DNA from: an uncultured Pelagibacteraceae bacterium
GTDB taxonomy: Bacteria > Pseudomonadota > Alphaproteobacteria > Pelagibacterales > Pelagibacteraceae
Direction: 5' to 3'
Assembly: GCA_902524545.1 (NCBI GenBank)
Contig: CABZDW010000006.1
Location: 1 to 64,000, forward strand
DNA: 64,000 bases
The notes under the pieces were generated by a model, which was given only the letters and a program-made list of their open reading frames with translations, made no database searches and was not told where the DNA came from. Numbering within the stretch: the stretch's first letter is position 1; every line of letters starts with the position of its first letter. Positions 52,936 through 62,587 of this stretch are shown here, piece by piece. Made by a program: the position numbers and the translations under genes.

Positions 52936-53709
52936 ATTCTCATACTCTTTGGTTAATTTAAAGTATGTTTCAAAATCTAAATTCTGAGGCCTGGAGTTTA
53001 GATCAACCCCAATTTTTGAGGCAGTATTATTGTTATCATTAAACAATTGGCGATAAGGTTTTTTAATCATTTTTCTTCTGTGCATAAAAAATATTCTTGT
53101 TATTTTTTCTAGATTTTTTGAATTTTTAAGTAAAAAAAATTTTTTTTTAGGTCTAAAAAGTAAAACAGTGCTATCAATTTTTGGTTTAGGTTGAAAACTT
53201 AGTGGACCAACATCACAAATCTTTTTTATATCCAGTCTCCAATTAGCTAAAATTGTCAATCTTCCATAATTTTTTGAATCAAAATTAGATATTATTCTTT
53301 CTGCCACTTCTTTTTGAAACATAAGTATAAGGTAATCAAACCATATTCTTTCCCCAATATTTAATATCCATTTACATAAGATTTCAGTGGAGATATTATA
53401 AGGCAAGTTACCAAAAACAGTTAAAGTTTCATCACTTAATGAGTTTTCATTTATCTTTAAGATATCTTTATTTATTACTTCAATTTTACTTCCAAATTTC
53501 TCATATAATGCGCTTGCCAAATTATTATCTTTTTCAACCACCAAAACTCTTTTTGGATTTTTTTTTAAAATTCCTTCAGTCAAATTACCTGTACCGGGGC
53601 CTACTTCGAGGATATTTTTATTTTTTAATTCTAGAATATTTACTATTTTATAAATTACGTCTTTATCAATAAGAAAGTTTTGTCCGAGGCTTTTTTTAGC
53701 CTTTATCAT
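52924..53709 (-). CDS. rsmA: 16S rRNA dimethyladenosine transferase (RsmA/KsgA)
   Basis: RsmA dimethylates two adenosines in helix 45 of 16S rRNA. The 261-aa protein has the start [17 protein letters not shown], the SAM motif [14 protein letters not shown], and the catalytic [11 protein letters not shown] motif, with VAERI and the C-terminal helix [13 protein letters not shown]-like segment. It overlaps pdxA by 4 bases and is the last gene of the lptF-lptG-lptD-surA-pdxA-rsmA run. Confidence 0.97.
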   Translation of the reverse strand: MIKAKKSLGQNFLIDKDVIYKIVNILELKNKNILEVGPGTGNLTEGILKKNPKRVLVVEKDNNLASALYEKFGSKIEVINKDILKINENSLSDETLTVFGNLPYNISTEILCKWILNIGERIWFDYLILMFQKEVAERIISNFDSKNYGRLTILANWRLDIKKICDVGPLSFQPKPKIDSTVLLFRPKKKFFLLKNSKNLEKITRIFFMHRRKMIKKPYRQLFNDNNNTASKIGVDLNSRPQNLDFETYFKLTKEYENLRS

Positions 53710-54638
53710 TTTTTGTCTAAAAACTCTAATGATCTTATTAAACTAATTGGATTTGAAATATTTTTTCCAATCATTTTTTCATTAGGGCCGTGGTCTGGTG
53801 TTACCCTTAAAAAAGGTAATCCCAAAGTTATATTAATAGCATCATATTCGAATATAGTTTTTATTGGTGTCAATACTTGGTCATGGTACATTCCAACAAT
53901 AATATCAAATTTATTTCTATTATTTTTTAAAAATATTGTATCTGCTGCAAAGGGACCCTTTACGTTTATCTTACTTTCTAAAGATTTGATAACTGGACTT
54001 ATAATTTTAATATCTTCATTAAATTCTAAAACACTTTCACAATGAGGATTTAAACCCACAACAGCTATTCTAGGTTTAAATCCTAAAAATTTTTTGTAAA
54101 AATCATTAATAATAATAATCTTTTCTTTGACCTTTTTTTTTGTAATTTTTTTTGCAACTAACTTTATAGGTAGATGTGTTGTCACAGGGCAAACTGATAA
54201 TTTTTTATTATAAATTAACATTGCAAATTGGTTTTGTTTAAAATTTTTAGCTACAAACTCAGTGATCCCAAGGTATTTCTTTTTTAAAGTTCTAGTTTTA
54301 TTTATCGGTCCATTAATCATTTTATAAGTTAAACCTTTTTTTATTAATTTGAATGCAACTTTGAAGCAATTATGTACATAATTATTAGAGGCTTGAAATT
54401 TTACATCAATTACATAAATCTTTTTTTTATAAAATTTTTTAGAAAAAGCTTTATCTAACTTTATTTGTTCAATATTTTTATTAAAATTGTGTTTTCTTAG
54501 TTCTTTATCCAAATTTTTTTTATCACAAATTAGAATCAAAGGACTTGAAAAAAATTTTGATCTAAGAGATTTAAAAAAAATTTCAAAAAAGACACTTCTT
54601 TTTTCTCCAGGAACTATTAAAATTGGATTAGAACTCAC
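53706..54638 (-). CDS. pdxA: 4-hydroxythreonine-4-phosphate dehydrogenase
   Basis: PdxA acts in vitamin B6 (PLP) synthesis. The 310-aa protein begins with a GTG and has NPILIVPGEKRSVFFEIFFKSL, MINGPINKTRTLKK, THLPIKLVAKKI (a metal-binding histidine) and GLNPHCE; the family usually reads GLNPHAGE, so this is a small divergence. The GMYHDQVLTPIKTI segment provides the other metal-ligand histidine. It overlaps the surA-like gene by 11 bases. Confidence 0.93.
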   Translation of the reverse strand: MSSNPILIVPGEKRSVFFEIFFKSLRSKFFSSPLILICDKKNLDKELRKHNFNKNIEQIKLDKAFSKKFYKKKIYVIDVKFQASNNYVHNCFKVAFKLIKKGLTYKMINGPINKTRTLKKKYLGITEFVAKNFKQNQFAMLIYNKKLSVCPVTTHLPIKLVAKKITKKKVKEKIIIINDFYKKFLGFKPRIAVVGLNPHCESVLEFNEDIKIISPVIKSLESKINVKGPFAADTIFLKNNRNKFDIIVGMYHDQVLTPIKTIFEYDAINITLGLPFLRVTPDHGPNEKMIGKNISNPISLIRSLEFLDKK

Positions 54639-55563
54639 TTATTGTACTGTTTAATTTAATTTTATTATAAAAAACGTTAGAAAACTTGTCTAATTGTTTT
54701 GATGTCTCTCTCATGATCATTTTATTAAGTTCTTTCTGCTTATCAAATTCAATATTTATTTCTTTAATATCATTTATTTTCAAAATTAAATAATTATTAC
54801 CTACTTTAATTGGATTACTATATGAATTTATTTTTAGGTTTTCTATTTCTTGATTTATTTCTATCGATAGATTATTTTGTTTAATCCAGCCAATTTTACC
54901 ACCCACTTTGGCACTGTCAGATATACTGTACAAATTAGCAGTATTTTCAAAACCGTTAATTTTTATACTTTCTAAAATTTTTTTTAATTGTTCTTCATAA
55001 GAAGAATTTTTGTTATTATCAAAAACTATCTCAGATATGTTATATTCAAAAGAAAATTCTTCCTTACTTATTTTTTCAATTTTATTGATTAGATCATTTT
55101 TATCAATTTTTACACTTTTAGAATATTTGGCATAAACTAAACTTTTCCATTCATTTTCAATTTCAATCTTTTTTTTAAGATCATTTATAGAAATATTAAA
55201 ATCATTTAAGTAATCTTCAAATTGGGACTCGTTTGAATAATTCAAATTTTGTATCATATTTTTTAAAACCTCATTAATTTGGGTATTTTGTAAATTTAAC
55301 TTTTTGTATTTAAGTATTTCACTTTTTCTAATCATTTCTTTAATCATTGACCTTTTAGCAAGTTCTAGCAGATCATTTTCGTTAATTTCGTTTAGTTTTG
55401 GATTTAGAGCTAAAAGATAATTACTTTCCTTTTCAAGATCATAAGTTGTAACAATCTGATCATTTATTTTCATGATGATTTGTAAATTAATTTTAGAATA
55501 AGAAAAATTATTAAAGAAAAAAAAAATCAAAACTAAAATAATAGTTTTTTTATTTAAGATCAT
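54628..55563 (-). CDS. surA: SurA-like periplasmic peptidyl-prolyl isomerase
   Basis: SurA is a chaperone for outer-membrane proteins. The 311-aa protein has a signal peptide (ILVLIFFFFNNFSYS) and the N-terminal domain with IIMKINDQIVTTYDLEKESNYLLA, then one parvulin-like domain (EYNISEIVFDN...ANLYSISDSAKVGGKIGWIKQNNLS). The E. coli form has two parvulin domains, so this is a shortened version. Its position between pdxA and lptD fits the surA-pdxA-rsmA arrangement. Confidence 0.85.
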   Translation of the reverse strand: MILNKKTIILVLIFFFFNNFSYSKINLQIIMKINDQIVTTYDLEKESNYLLALNPKLNEINENDLLELAKRSMIKEMIRKSEILKYKKLNLQNTQINEVLKNMIQNLNYSNESQFEDYLNDFNISINDLKKKIEIENEWKSLVYAKYSKSVKIDKNDLINKIEKISKEEFSFEYNISEIVFDNNKNSSYEEQLKKILESIKINGFENTANLYSISDSAKVGGKIGWIKQNNLSIEINQEIENLKINSYSNPIKVGNNYLILKINDIKEINIEFDKQKELNKMIMRETSKQLDKFSNVFYNKIKLNSTISEF

Positions 55564-57920
55564 TTCAAATTAGGAGTATTGAACCCACCAAATGGTAAAA
55601 TTGATAACTTAAATAGAAGATTTTCAGATGGCTTCAAATCTTGGTCACTATAATATTCTTTGTTATATTCTATGGCAGCAGTTAAACAATCATTTTGGAA
55701 TTGATAGATAAGATTATAATACTCTGTAAAGTTTTTTTCTTTATTTTCTCTAGTTTCAAAAATCAAACTATTTTTATCATTAAATTCATAACGTGTTTCG
55801 TTTTGTAAATAAGAAGTTTTTAAGTCGCTATTATTTTCATTCAAGTACTCAAATTTTGTAGTTAGATTTTTTAAGAAGTATTCAAAACCGAAAAGTTCAT
55901 AATTTTGGTCGACCAAATTGTTTTTCAGAGAAAAATCGTAATTAATTTTGATACTTTCAAAAGGATTATATTCAATTAACCCAACAAAATCTGAAGTTTT
56001 GTCACCTAAATTAGTTTTGGCTGGTAGGTCCTCATTTTCCTCTAATCGAAGATTATTTGCAAAACCAAATTTTATTTTTTGATTAAAATTTGATCTGTCT
56101 ATTTTAGTATATTCATAACCATATGTTGCTGATACTCCCCCCTCATTTATTTCATCCAAACCTAATCTGTTAATATCATAAATGTTATCATAATTTATTT
56201 TAGTATTATTTTTACGCACATCTTTTGTATGAAATGTACTTAGATTTAAAGTAAATTTTGGCGTGAGTGTGTAATTAAATTTATCAGTTTGTTTTTGAAG
56301 TGGGTAAGTATAATTATTCTGCAATGTGGGCATTATGCTACTTGTATCTTTATTTTTAAATTTTTTCGAATTTCTCGCTTCTGAGTTTACATTTTTGATT
56401 AAGATTTTTTTGTTATTTATAATCCCATTATTAAAATATTTTGAATCTGAATTAAATTCAAAGTTATTTATTAAAACTTTTTCGGTTATATTTGTATTAT
56501 AATTTTTATAATATCCATTTGATCTATAAGAATAATTATTATTAATATTTTTAGAAAAATTAAAATTTGGAACATATTCATATCTATCACTATCTATTTT
56601 ACTTAAGTCTTCATAAATATTTAAGTTAGTATTAATTGTTCGAGTTTCATCGTATAAATTTAAGTTTATGGAATTAATTAGATTAGAGGTATTATTTATG
56701 ATTGGACTTTCAATCTTATAGGCCTTTAAATATGTATCATCTGAGACTTGTTCTAGCTTAATATCTAGGTCAATATCTTCGAAATTTTCACTCTCATAAT
56801 TCTTTTTAAAATTATAAAATAAATGCCCCTTTGAACTTTTATCAGTTGAAACAAATTGACTGATATCTCCTATATGTTCAGATTTTCTATTTTTTTGCCT
56901 TAATTCAGACTGTAATAAGAATTTATCATCATTAAAAAATCTTGGACTTAATGTTATATCTTTATTTTCAGCTACGGCTATAAAGTAAGGCAATTTTAGA
57001 GATAACCCTGTTGTACTATTTTCCTGTAATCTTGGAATTAAAAATCCCGTTTGTCTTTTGACTGTTGGGTCAGGATGAAAAAACTTAGGAAAGTAGAATA
57101 CCTTTCTATCATAAATTTTTAGACTTGCGTCTTTGTAATAAATTATTTTTTTTGTTTTGTCATGTCTTATTTCATCTGCACTCATTTCCCATGGGGGGCA
57201 TTTATCTCTTTTTTTACAAAATGTAAAAGTTCCCTTTTTAACTATTGTATTTTTTTCATCACTAACCAAACTTCTTCCTTTTAATCTTGGTTCATTTTCT
57301 GAATTTTCTGAAATTTTAAAGTTTAGACCAATATCTTTTGCAACAATTTCTTTTTTATTTAAATCTAGATATGCAATTTCTAAATTAAATGTATTTTTAT
57401 TTCGATCTGTAACTTTAGTACTAGCTAACTTAATAATTTTATCTTTGGTATCGTAGTTAAATTCACTTACTTCATAGGTGTTATAAAATTCATCTATTAT
57501 TGTGGTATCACTCTCACCAAAAATTTTTTGGTTATTTATTTCGTAAGTAATTTTATCTGAGTAAACGACCAAATTATTCATTTTATCATCGATTCTTACA
57601 TTATCTGTGAAGTTAATTTTTCCATTTTCTAAATTATATTCAATTGTGTCTGATGCTATTTTCAGATTTATGTCAATTTTTGAAATTTTACCTTGACTTA
57701 CTATGATCAAAGATTGATCCTTGAAGTATTTTATCTTAACACCCTCTAAAACAATTCCGTTGCTTTTGATTTTTGCGATACCATTGTTTGCGATTGTTAA
57801 ATTTTGATTATCAATAACCTCAATATCTGAAGCCTCAAATTCAATTTCTTTAGCAAAGACCTTATTTAAGAAAAAGATTTGACAAAATATTAATGAAATT
57901 ATTAGAATATTATTTTTCAT
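55560..57920 (-). CDS. lptD: LPS-assembly protein LptD
   Basis: LptD inserts LPS into the outer membrane. The 786-aa protein has a signal peptide (LIFCQIFFLNKVFAKEI), an N-terminal OstA-type beta-taco (IEFEASDIEVIDNQNLTIANNGIAKI), a cysteine pair region TFCKKRDKCPPWEMSADEI, and a large C-terminal beta-barrel region. The late NDCLTAAIEYNKEYY matches the C-terminal LptD motif (N-C-T). The region between is Asn/Lys/Ile-rich and divergent. It overlaps surA (4 bases) and lptG (11 bases). Confidence 0.93.
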   Translation of the reverse strand: MKNNILIISLIFCQIFFLNKVFAKEIEFEASDIEVIDNQNLTIANNGIAKIKSNGIVLEGVKIKYFKDQSLIIVSQGKISKIDINLKIASDTIEYNLENGKINFTDNVRIDDKMNNLVVYSDKITYEINNQKIFGESDTTIIDEFYNTYEVSEFNYDTKDKIIKLASTKVTDRNKNTFNLEIAYLDLNKKEIVAKDIGLNFKISENSENEPRLKGRSLVSDEKNTIVKKGTFTFCKKRDKCPPWEMSADEIRHDKTKKIIYYKDASLKIYDRKVFYFPKFFHPDPTVKRQTGFLIPRLQENSTTGLSLKLPYFIAVAENKDITLSPRFFNDDKFLLQSELRQKNRKSEHIGDISQFVSTDKSSKGHLFYNFKKNYESENFEDIDLDIKLEQVSDDTYLKAYKIESPIINNTSNLINSINLNLYDETRTINTNLNIYEDLSKIDSDRYEYVPNFNFSKNINNNYSYRSNGYYKNYNTNITEKVLINNFEFNSDSKYFNNGIINNKKILIKNVNSEARNSKKFKNKDTSSIMPTLQNNYTYPLQKQTDKFNYTLTPKFTLNLSTFHTKDVRKNNTKINYDNIYDINRLGLDEINEGGVSATYGYEYTKIDRSNFNQKIKFGFANNLRLEENEDLPAKTNLGDKTSDFVGLIEYNPFESIKINYDFSLKNNLVDQNYELFGFEYFLKNLTTKFEYLNENNSDLKTSYLQNETRYEFNDKNSLIFETRENKEKNFTEYYNLIYQFQNDCLTAAIEYNKEYYSDQDLKPSENLLFKLSILPFGGFNTPNLK

Positions 57921-58989
57921 TAATCCTTATTAAACCAATTATTGAAATTATACTTAAAAAAATTATAGGAAAAAAGACTGACAAATAAATTGGTATTTTA
58001 TTTGTTAGTCCAAAAACACTAAAAATATTATTTATGTAATATATGATCACAGATAATGAGATACCCAATAAAACATGAAATATATATGGTTTATTTTTTT
58101 TTATGTTTAGCATGATAATTGATGAAATAATTACCAAAATAGCAAAATAAATAGGTAGTGATAAGATTTTAAGAAAATGTAAATCAATATCCTGTGAAGA
58201 ATAGCCTAACAACATGTTTTCTTTTTTTATATCAATTAATTGAAGTAAATTAAATGAATTGAGGTTCCTAAAAGCACTATTGATTTTATCAATATTAAAG
58301 TGGGTGTTTAATATTAAAGTGTTTTCTAACTGAATCTGACGATTATTTTTAAATATTATTGGATTTTCAATAATCCACTTGTCGTAAGTTATATCAACTT
58401 TTTTAGCAAAAATATTTTCTTTTAAATCAAAATTATTGTCAAATTTTGATATAAAAACATTTTCAAGAAAAGGATCTTTTTTTTCAGAACCATTTATTAT
58501 ATAAATCTGATTCTCTATTTCGTCTTTAATCCATATACCGTTATCATTAATATGTTTTAGGTATTTACCATCTTCAGAATAAATATTTTTAATATCAGAA
58601 TAAATAAATTTTAATTTCGAGGAAATAGGATAATAAATTGTAATTATTATTACACCAAATAGAAAAGAGCATATCGTTAAAAGTTTAATTAAATAAAAAT
58701 TATTTAAATTGTTTATTTTAATAAGTTCATTTTCTTTTGTTTTAATCAAATCCATAAAAAAAAGTTGTGCTGCGATTAAAATTACAAAGGGAAAGATTTC
58801 AAGCAGGGTAGTTGGTGCATTGAAAATTGCTAACATAAAAGGTAAGTAAAAAGCTGATGTCGATTCACTAAAAAAAGTAATTTCTTCAAAAATTGTCAGT
58901 GTAAACGATAAAGAAAAAAAGATGACACTAAGTATCAATAACTTTTTAAAAAATAAACTTATAAAATATCTATCTAGTGTTTTAACCAT
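57910..58989 (-). CDS. lptG: LPS export ABC transporter permease LptG
   Basis: LptG and LptF form the inner-membrane permease for LPS export. The 359-aa protein has two N-terminal-pair and C-terminal helices flanking a periplasmic beta-jellyroll, with the N-terminal TLDRYFISLFFKKLLILSVIFFSLSFTLTIFEEITF and NAPTTLLEIFPFVILIAAQLFFMDLIKTKENEL characteristic of the family. It overlaps lptF by 8 bases and lptD by 11, so LPS-assembly proteins are made together. Confidence 0.93.
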   Translation of the reverse strand: MVKTLDRYFISLFFKKLLILSVIFFSLSFTLTIFEEITFFSESTSAFYLPFMLAIFNAPTTLLEIFPFVILIAAQLFFMDLIKTKENELIKINNLNNFYLIKLLTICSFLFGVIIITIYYPISSKLKFIYSDIKNIYSEDGKYLKHINDNGIWIKDEIENQIYIINGSEKKDPFLENVFISKFDNNFDLKENIFAKKVDITYDKWIIENPIIFKNNRQIQLENTLILNTHFNIDKINSAFRNLNSFNLLQLIDIKKENMLLGYSSQDIDLHFLKILSLPIYFAILVIISSIIMLNIKKNKPYIFHVLLGISLSVIIYYINNIFSVFGLTNKIPIYLSVFFPIIFLSIISIIGLIRINEK

Positions 58990-60106
58990 AGTTAATTTTT
59001 GAAATTAAAAATTTATAAATTAAAAAATAGATCATCATTGGAAAAAATATAACTATAATAAATAATAATTGTGAGGTCTCTATATATCTCATCAGAATTT
59101 CCGATAAAACTAAAATTAAGAAGACATATAAAAAAACTTTTATGCACTTTAAAGAAAAATTATTTTCAATTTTTGAAAACGTTAATAAAAAACAACACAC
59201 TAATGTTAAAAGTGGAAAGTACATTGGTTTTACAAATCTTTTGTAAATCTCTTGTTTAATATTTTTTAAGCTATTAAAATCACAAAGAAACATTTCTTCC
59301 CTGTAAGTTATATTTTTCATAAGACTTACTGAACACTCTATAATTTTACTTGAGGGCAACTCTTGCATTTTTGCAATTTTAATCGTTCTAGATTCAAATT
59401 TTGATAAATCATAATCTATTTTATCGAATTCAAAACTTATCAATCTATTATTATTCGTACTTACTATTTTACCCTTTAATAATTTAAAAATTTTATTATC
59501 TCTACTATCTAAAAAGCCCTCGTTCGCATAAATTATTTGATTATCATCAGATGTTAAATCTAGTATATTTCCCTCTTGTATATATATATTCTTAAAAGAA
59601 TTTTTACCTGTTTTTTCATTTATAAATATGGTCAATCCAGAAACTGTGTCAATGAATTTTCCTTGCTTAATTAAATTGGGAAGAAAATCCATATTTGAAT
59701 TTTTTAAAAATTCTCGTGCTTTTAATTGACTCGATGGAGATATGAAGCTTCCAATTAAAATTTGGAGAAACATAACAATTATTGAGAAGTTAATTAAATT
59801 AGAAATAAATTTTTTTTTTGTAATACCATTAATCCAAAATATAAGTAATTCATTATTTCTTTCATATTTGATTAATTCAAAAAAAACAGAAATACCAAAT
59901 ACAAAAGGAAGAATTCTGTGAATTATTTTTGGAAAATTAAATAAATTGTAATAAAAATAGATTGTAAAATTGTGTCCATCATCAATTACAAAATCAAGGT
60001 AATTTGCTGCTTGAATTATCCAAACAATTAAACCTATAGTAAACGTTATAATTAGAGCTCTCAGAGATATGTCTAAAATTAATTTTCTAAAAAGTATTTT
60101 TTCCAT
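58982..60106 (-). CDS. lptF: LPS export ABC transporter permease LptF
   Basis: This 374-aa permease has the LptF/G layout of helices around a periplasmic domain. IWIIQAANYLDFVIDDGHNFTIYFYYNLFNFPKIIHRILPFVFGISVFFELIKYERNNELLIFW is the conserved first half. It is the first gene of the lptF-lptG-lptD-surA-pdxA-rsmA run and is divergent from pepA with a 60-base gap. The gene order is typical of alphaproteobacteria. Confidence 0.93.
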   Translation of the reverse strand: MEKILFRKLILDISLRALIITFTIGLIVWIIQAANYLDFVIDDGHNFTIYFYYNLFNFPKIIHRILPFVFGISVFFELIKYERNNELLIFWINGITKKKFISNLINFSIIVMFLQILIGSFISPSSQLKAREFLKNSNMDFLPNLIKQGKFIDTVSGLTIFINEKTGKNSFKNIYIQEGNILDLTSDDNQIIYANEGFLDSRDNKIFKLLKGKIVSTNNNRLISFEFDKIDYDLSKFESRTIKIAKMQELPSSKIIECSVSLMKNITYREEMFLCDFNSLKNIKQEIYKRFVKPMYFPLLTLVCCFLLTFSKIENNFSLKCIKVFLYVFLILVLSEILMRYIETSQLLFIIVIFFPMMIYFLIYKFLISKINYG

Positions 60107-60166
60107 TGAAATATAATTATTTTACTCATATATAGCACTATCTCGTATAGATTGTATTTAATTTTT

Positions 60167-61621
60167 ATGAATATTAAAGTTAATTTTAAAAAACAGACCA
60201 TTAGTAAAACCAATGCAAATTTAATATTATTTGCAGACGAAAAATTCAATATTACACATTTAAAAAAACATATCTCTAATTCTGAATATTCTTATCTTTC
60301 AGATTTGCTTAATAAAAAAGACCCTAAGAAAAAAATCTTAATTTTTGATATAAGTTCAAAAAAAAAAATAATTTTAATTTCACTTAAAAAAAATCTTATC
60401 GATACTGACGCAGAAAATTTAGGTGCCAAATGTTACATTATTTTAAATGAATTAAAAGAAACAGAATATAGTGTTAACTCAGATACTACTCCTAAAGGAT
60501 TAAAAAATATAATTGGACATTTTTTACATGGTATTAAGCTGAAATCATATAAATTTGAAAAATATAAAACAAAAAAAAATAAAAGTAATATTTCTATAAA
60601 TGTAATAGGTAAAAATGTTCCTAATCATAAAGATCAATTAAAATTTAATTCTATAGAAGAGGGTACTTTTTATACAAGAGATTTAGTCTCAGAACCTGGA
60701 AATGTGTTACACCCTGATGAATATGCTAAAAGAATAAAATCTTTGAGTAAGTTTGGCTTAAAGATAAAGATTTATAATGAAAAGGAATTAAAAAAATTAG
60801 GTATGAATACCTTGCTAGGTGTTGGTCAAGGTAGTGTCAGAGGATCTTATCTAGTGACAATGGAGTGGGATGGATCAAAAAATAAGTCTAAACCTTTAGC
60901 TTTTGTAGGAAAAGGAGTTTGTTTCGATACCGGTGGTATATCTTTAAAGCCAGCAAAGTTTATGGAAGACATGACCTATGATATGGCTGGATCCGCAGTA
61001 GTAGTTGGTTTAATGAAAAGCCTTGCAATGAGAAAAGCAAAAATTAATGCCGTTGGTGTAGTTGGTCTTGTTGAAAACATGCCAGGAGGTAATGCTCTTA
61101 GACCAGGAGATATTTTAAAGTCATACAGTGGAAAAACAGTTGAAGTATTAAATACTGATGCAGAAGGGAGATTAGTGCTTGCTGATGCTCTGACTTTTAC
61201 AGAGAAAAAGTTTAAACCTAAATTTATAGTGGATTTAGCAACTTTGACTGGAGCAATAATTGTTTCATTAGGATCTGAGTATGCAGGTTTATTTTCTAAC
61301 GATGATAAATTATCTAATCAGTTGGCTCAATCAGGGGAGCGTGTTGAGGAAAAAGTTTGGAGAATGCCTTTAAACAAAAATTATGATAAATTGATTAACT
61401 CAAAAAATGCAGATATGCAAAATATTAATTATGTTGGTGGTGCTGGGTCTACTACTGCAGCACAATTTTTACAAAGATTTATTTTAAACAAAACACCTTG
61501 GGCGCATTTAGATATTGCTGGAATGGCTTTTTCTAAATACGGGGGAGCTTTAAATTCAGGTGGTGCAACAGGTTACGGAGTTAGACTACTAAACAAACTT
61601 ATAGAGGATCATTACGAGTAA
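60167..61621 (+). CDS. pepA: Leucyl aminopeptidase (PepA/M17)
   Basis: This cytosolic metallopeptidase removes N-terminal residues from peptides. The protein of about 484 aa has the metal/active-site motif VLNTDAEGRLVLADALTF, and VGKGVCFDTGGISLKPAKFMEDMTYDMAGSAVVVG with the catalytic lysine/aspartate. Domains are an N-terminal regulatory part (about 1-160) and the M17 catalytic part. The ORF track starts at TTG (60152); the ATG at 60167 is simpler. It ends two bases before ndk. Confidence 0.95.
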   Translation: MNIKVNFKKQTISKTNANLILFADEKFNITHLKKHISNSEYSYLSDLLNKKDPKKKILIFDISSKKKIILISLKKNLIDTDAENLGAKCYIILNELKETEYSVNSDTTPKGLKNIIGHFLHGIKLKSYKFEKYKTKKNKSNISINVIGKNVPNHKDQLKFNSIEEGTFYTRDLVSEPGNVLHPDEYAKRIKSLSKFGLKIKIYNEKELKKLGMNTLLGVGQGSVRGSYLVTMEWDGSKNKSKPLAFVGKGVCFDTGGISLKPAKFMEDMTYDMAGSAVVVGLMKSLAMRKAKINAVGVVGLVENMPGGNALRPGDILKSYSGKTVEVLNTDAEGRLVLADALTFTEKKFKPKFIVDLATLTGAIIVSLGSEYAGLFSNDDKLSNQLAQSGERVEEKVWRMPLNKNYDKLINSKNADMQNINYVGGAGSTTAAQFLQRFILNKTPWAHLDIAGMAFSKYGGALNSGGATGYGVRLLNKLIEDHYE

Positions 61622-61622
61622 T

Positions 61623-62024
61623 ATGGAACAAACTTTATCAATTGTTAAACCAGATGCTGTAGAAAGAAATCTTGAAGGTGAAATTAAGGAAATATTTAAG
61701 AATAATGGTTTTCAAATCCTTAAAGAAAAAAAAATTCAAATTGAAAGGTCGGAAGCCGAAAAATTTTATAAAATACACGAAACAAAGCCATTTTATAACG
61801 ATTTATGTGAGTATCTTTCCTCTGGCCCAATAGTTGTTATGGTTCTTGAAAAAGAGAATGCAGTAAAGGGAAACAGAGAACTGATGGGAGCTACGAATCC
61901 AAAAGATGCAGATGATGGAACTATTCGAAAAAAATACGGGATTTCAATTGATAAAAATTCTGTGCATGGTTCAGATAGCCTTGAAAATGCAAAAATAGAA
62001 ATCAATTTTTTTTTTAAAGACTAG
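61623..62024 (+). CDS. ndk: Nucleoside diphosphate kinase
   Basis: Ndk balances nucleoside triphosphates. The 133-aa protein starts EQTLSIVKPDAVERNLEGEI and has the phosphorylated histidine in NSVHGSDSLENAKIEI. ELMGATNPKDADDGTIRKKYG is a conserved binding segment. It is coupled to pepA (one-base gap) and its end overlaps convergent purN by 4 bases. Confidence 0.98.
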   Translation: MEQTLSIVKPDAVERNLEGEIKEIFKNNGFQILKEKKIQIERSEAEKFYKIHETKPFYNDLCEYLSSGPIVVMVLEKENAVKGNRELMGATNPKDADDGTIRKKYGISIDKNSVHGSDSLENAKIEINFFFKD

Positions 62025-62587
62025 TAAAGAATTTTTGAAATAGCTGCCGGATAAAGTTTATGTTCTTCTTTAATGATTTTTCTGTCTAGTGAAATTTCAG
62101 TCTCATTTTTTGTAATTCTAACTTTTTTTTGAAGAATTACTTTTCCAGAGTCTAGTTTTGATGATACGTAATGAACCGTACAACCAGAGAATTTTTCATT
62201 ATTTTTTAAAGCTCTTAGACTAGTGTTTAAGCCTTTATATTTAGGCAGATATGACGGGTGAATGTTGATAATTATACCTTTAAATTTTTTTATGAAATTT
62301 TTTGATAGAATCCTCATAAATCCAGCAAGACAAATTAATTCTATATTTCTTTTTTTAAGAATTATTAAACATTTCTTTTCAGCAATTTTTATACTTTTGA
62401 AGCTAATTATCTTTTTTTTTATTTTATATTGATCAGCATATTTTAATCCAAAAGCCTTTTTATCTGAAATTACCAAATCGATTATAATTGGAGATTTTTT
62501 GGTTTTTGAGAATTTAATTAAATTATTTAAATTACTTCCTCTCCCCGAGATAAACACTGCAGTTTTTACTTTTTTAAGACCAGTCAA
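62021..62587 (-). CDS. purN: Phosphoribosylglycinamide formyltransferase
   Basis: PurN formylates GAR using 10-formyl-THF in purine synthesis. The 188-aa protein has KTAVFISGRGSNLNNLIK, CLAGFMRILS, NIHPSYLPKYKGLNTSLRAL and HYVSSKLDSGKVILQKKV with the catalytic asparagine, histidine and aspartate. The start is a TTG 14 bases inside the end of purM; no ATG is available nearby. It uses one-carbon units that gcv helps supply. Confidence 0.96.
   Translation of the reverse strand: MTGLKKVKTAVFISGRGSNLNNLIKFSKTKKSPIIIDLVISDKKAFGLKYADQYKIKKKIISFKSIKIAEKKCLIILKKRNIELICLAGFMRILSKNFIKKFKGIIINIHPSYLPKYKGLNTSLRALKNNEKFSGCTVHYVSSKLDSGKVILQKKVRITKNETEISLDRKIIKEEHKLYPAAISKILY

Noticed and set aside
61793-62005. 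Minus-strand ORF inside ndk
   Set aside because: It is antisense to a conserved kinase and is a shadow ORF.
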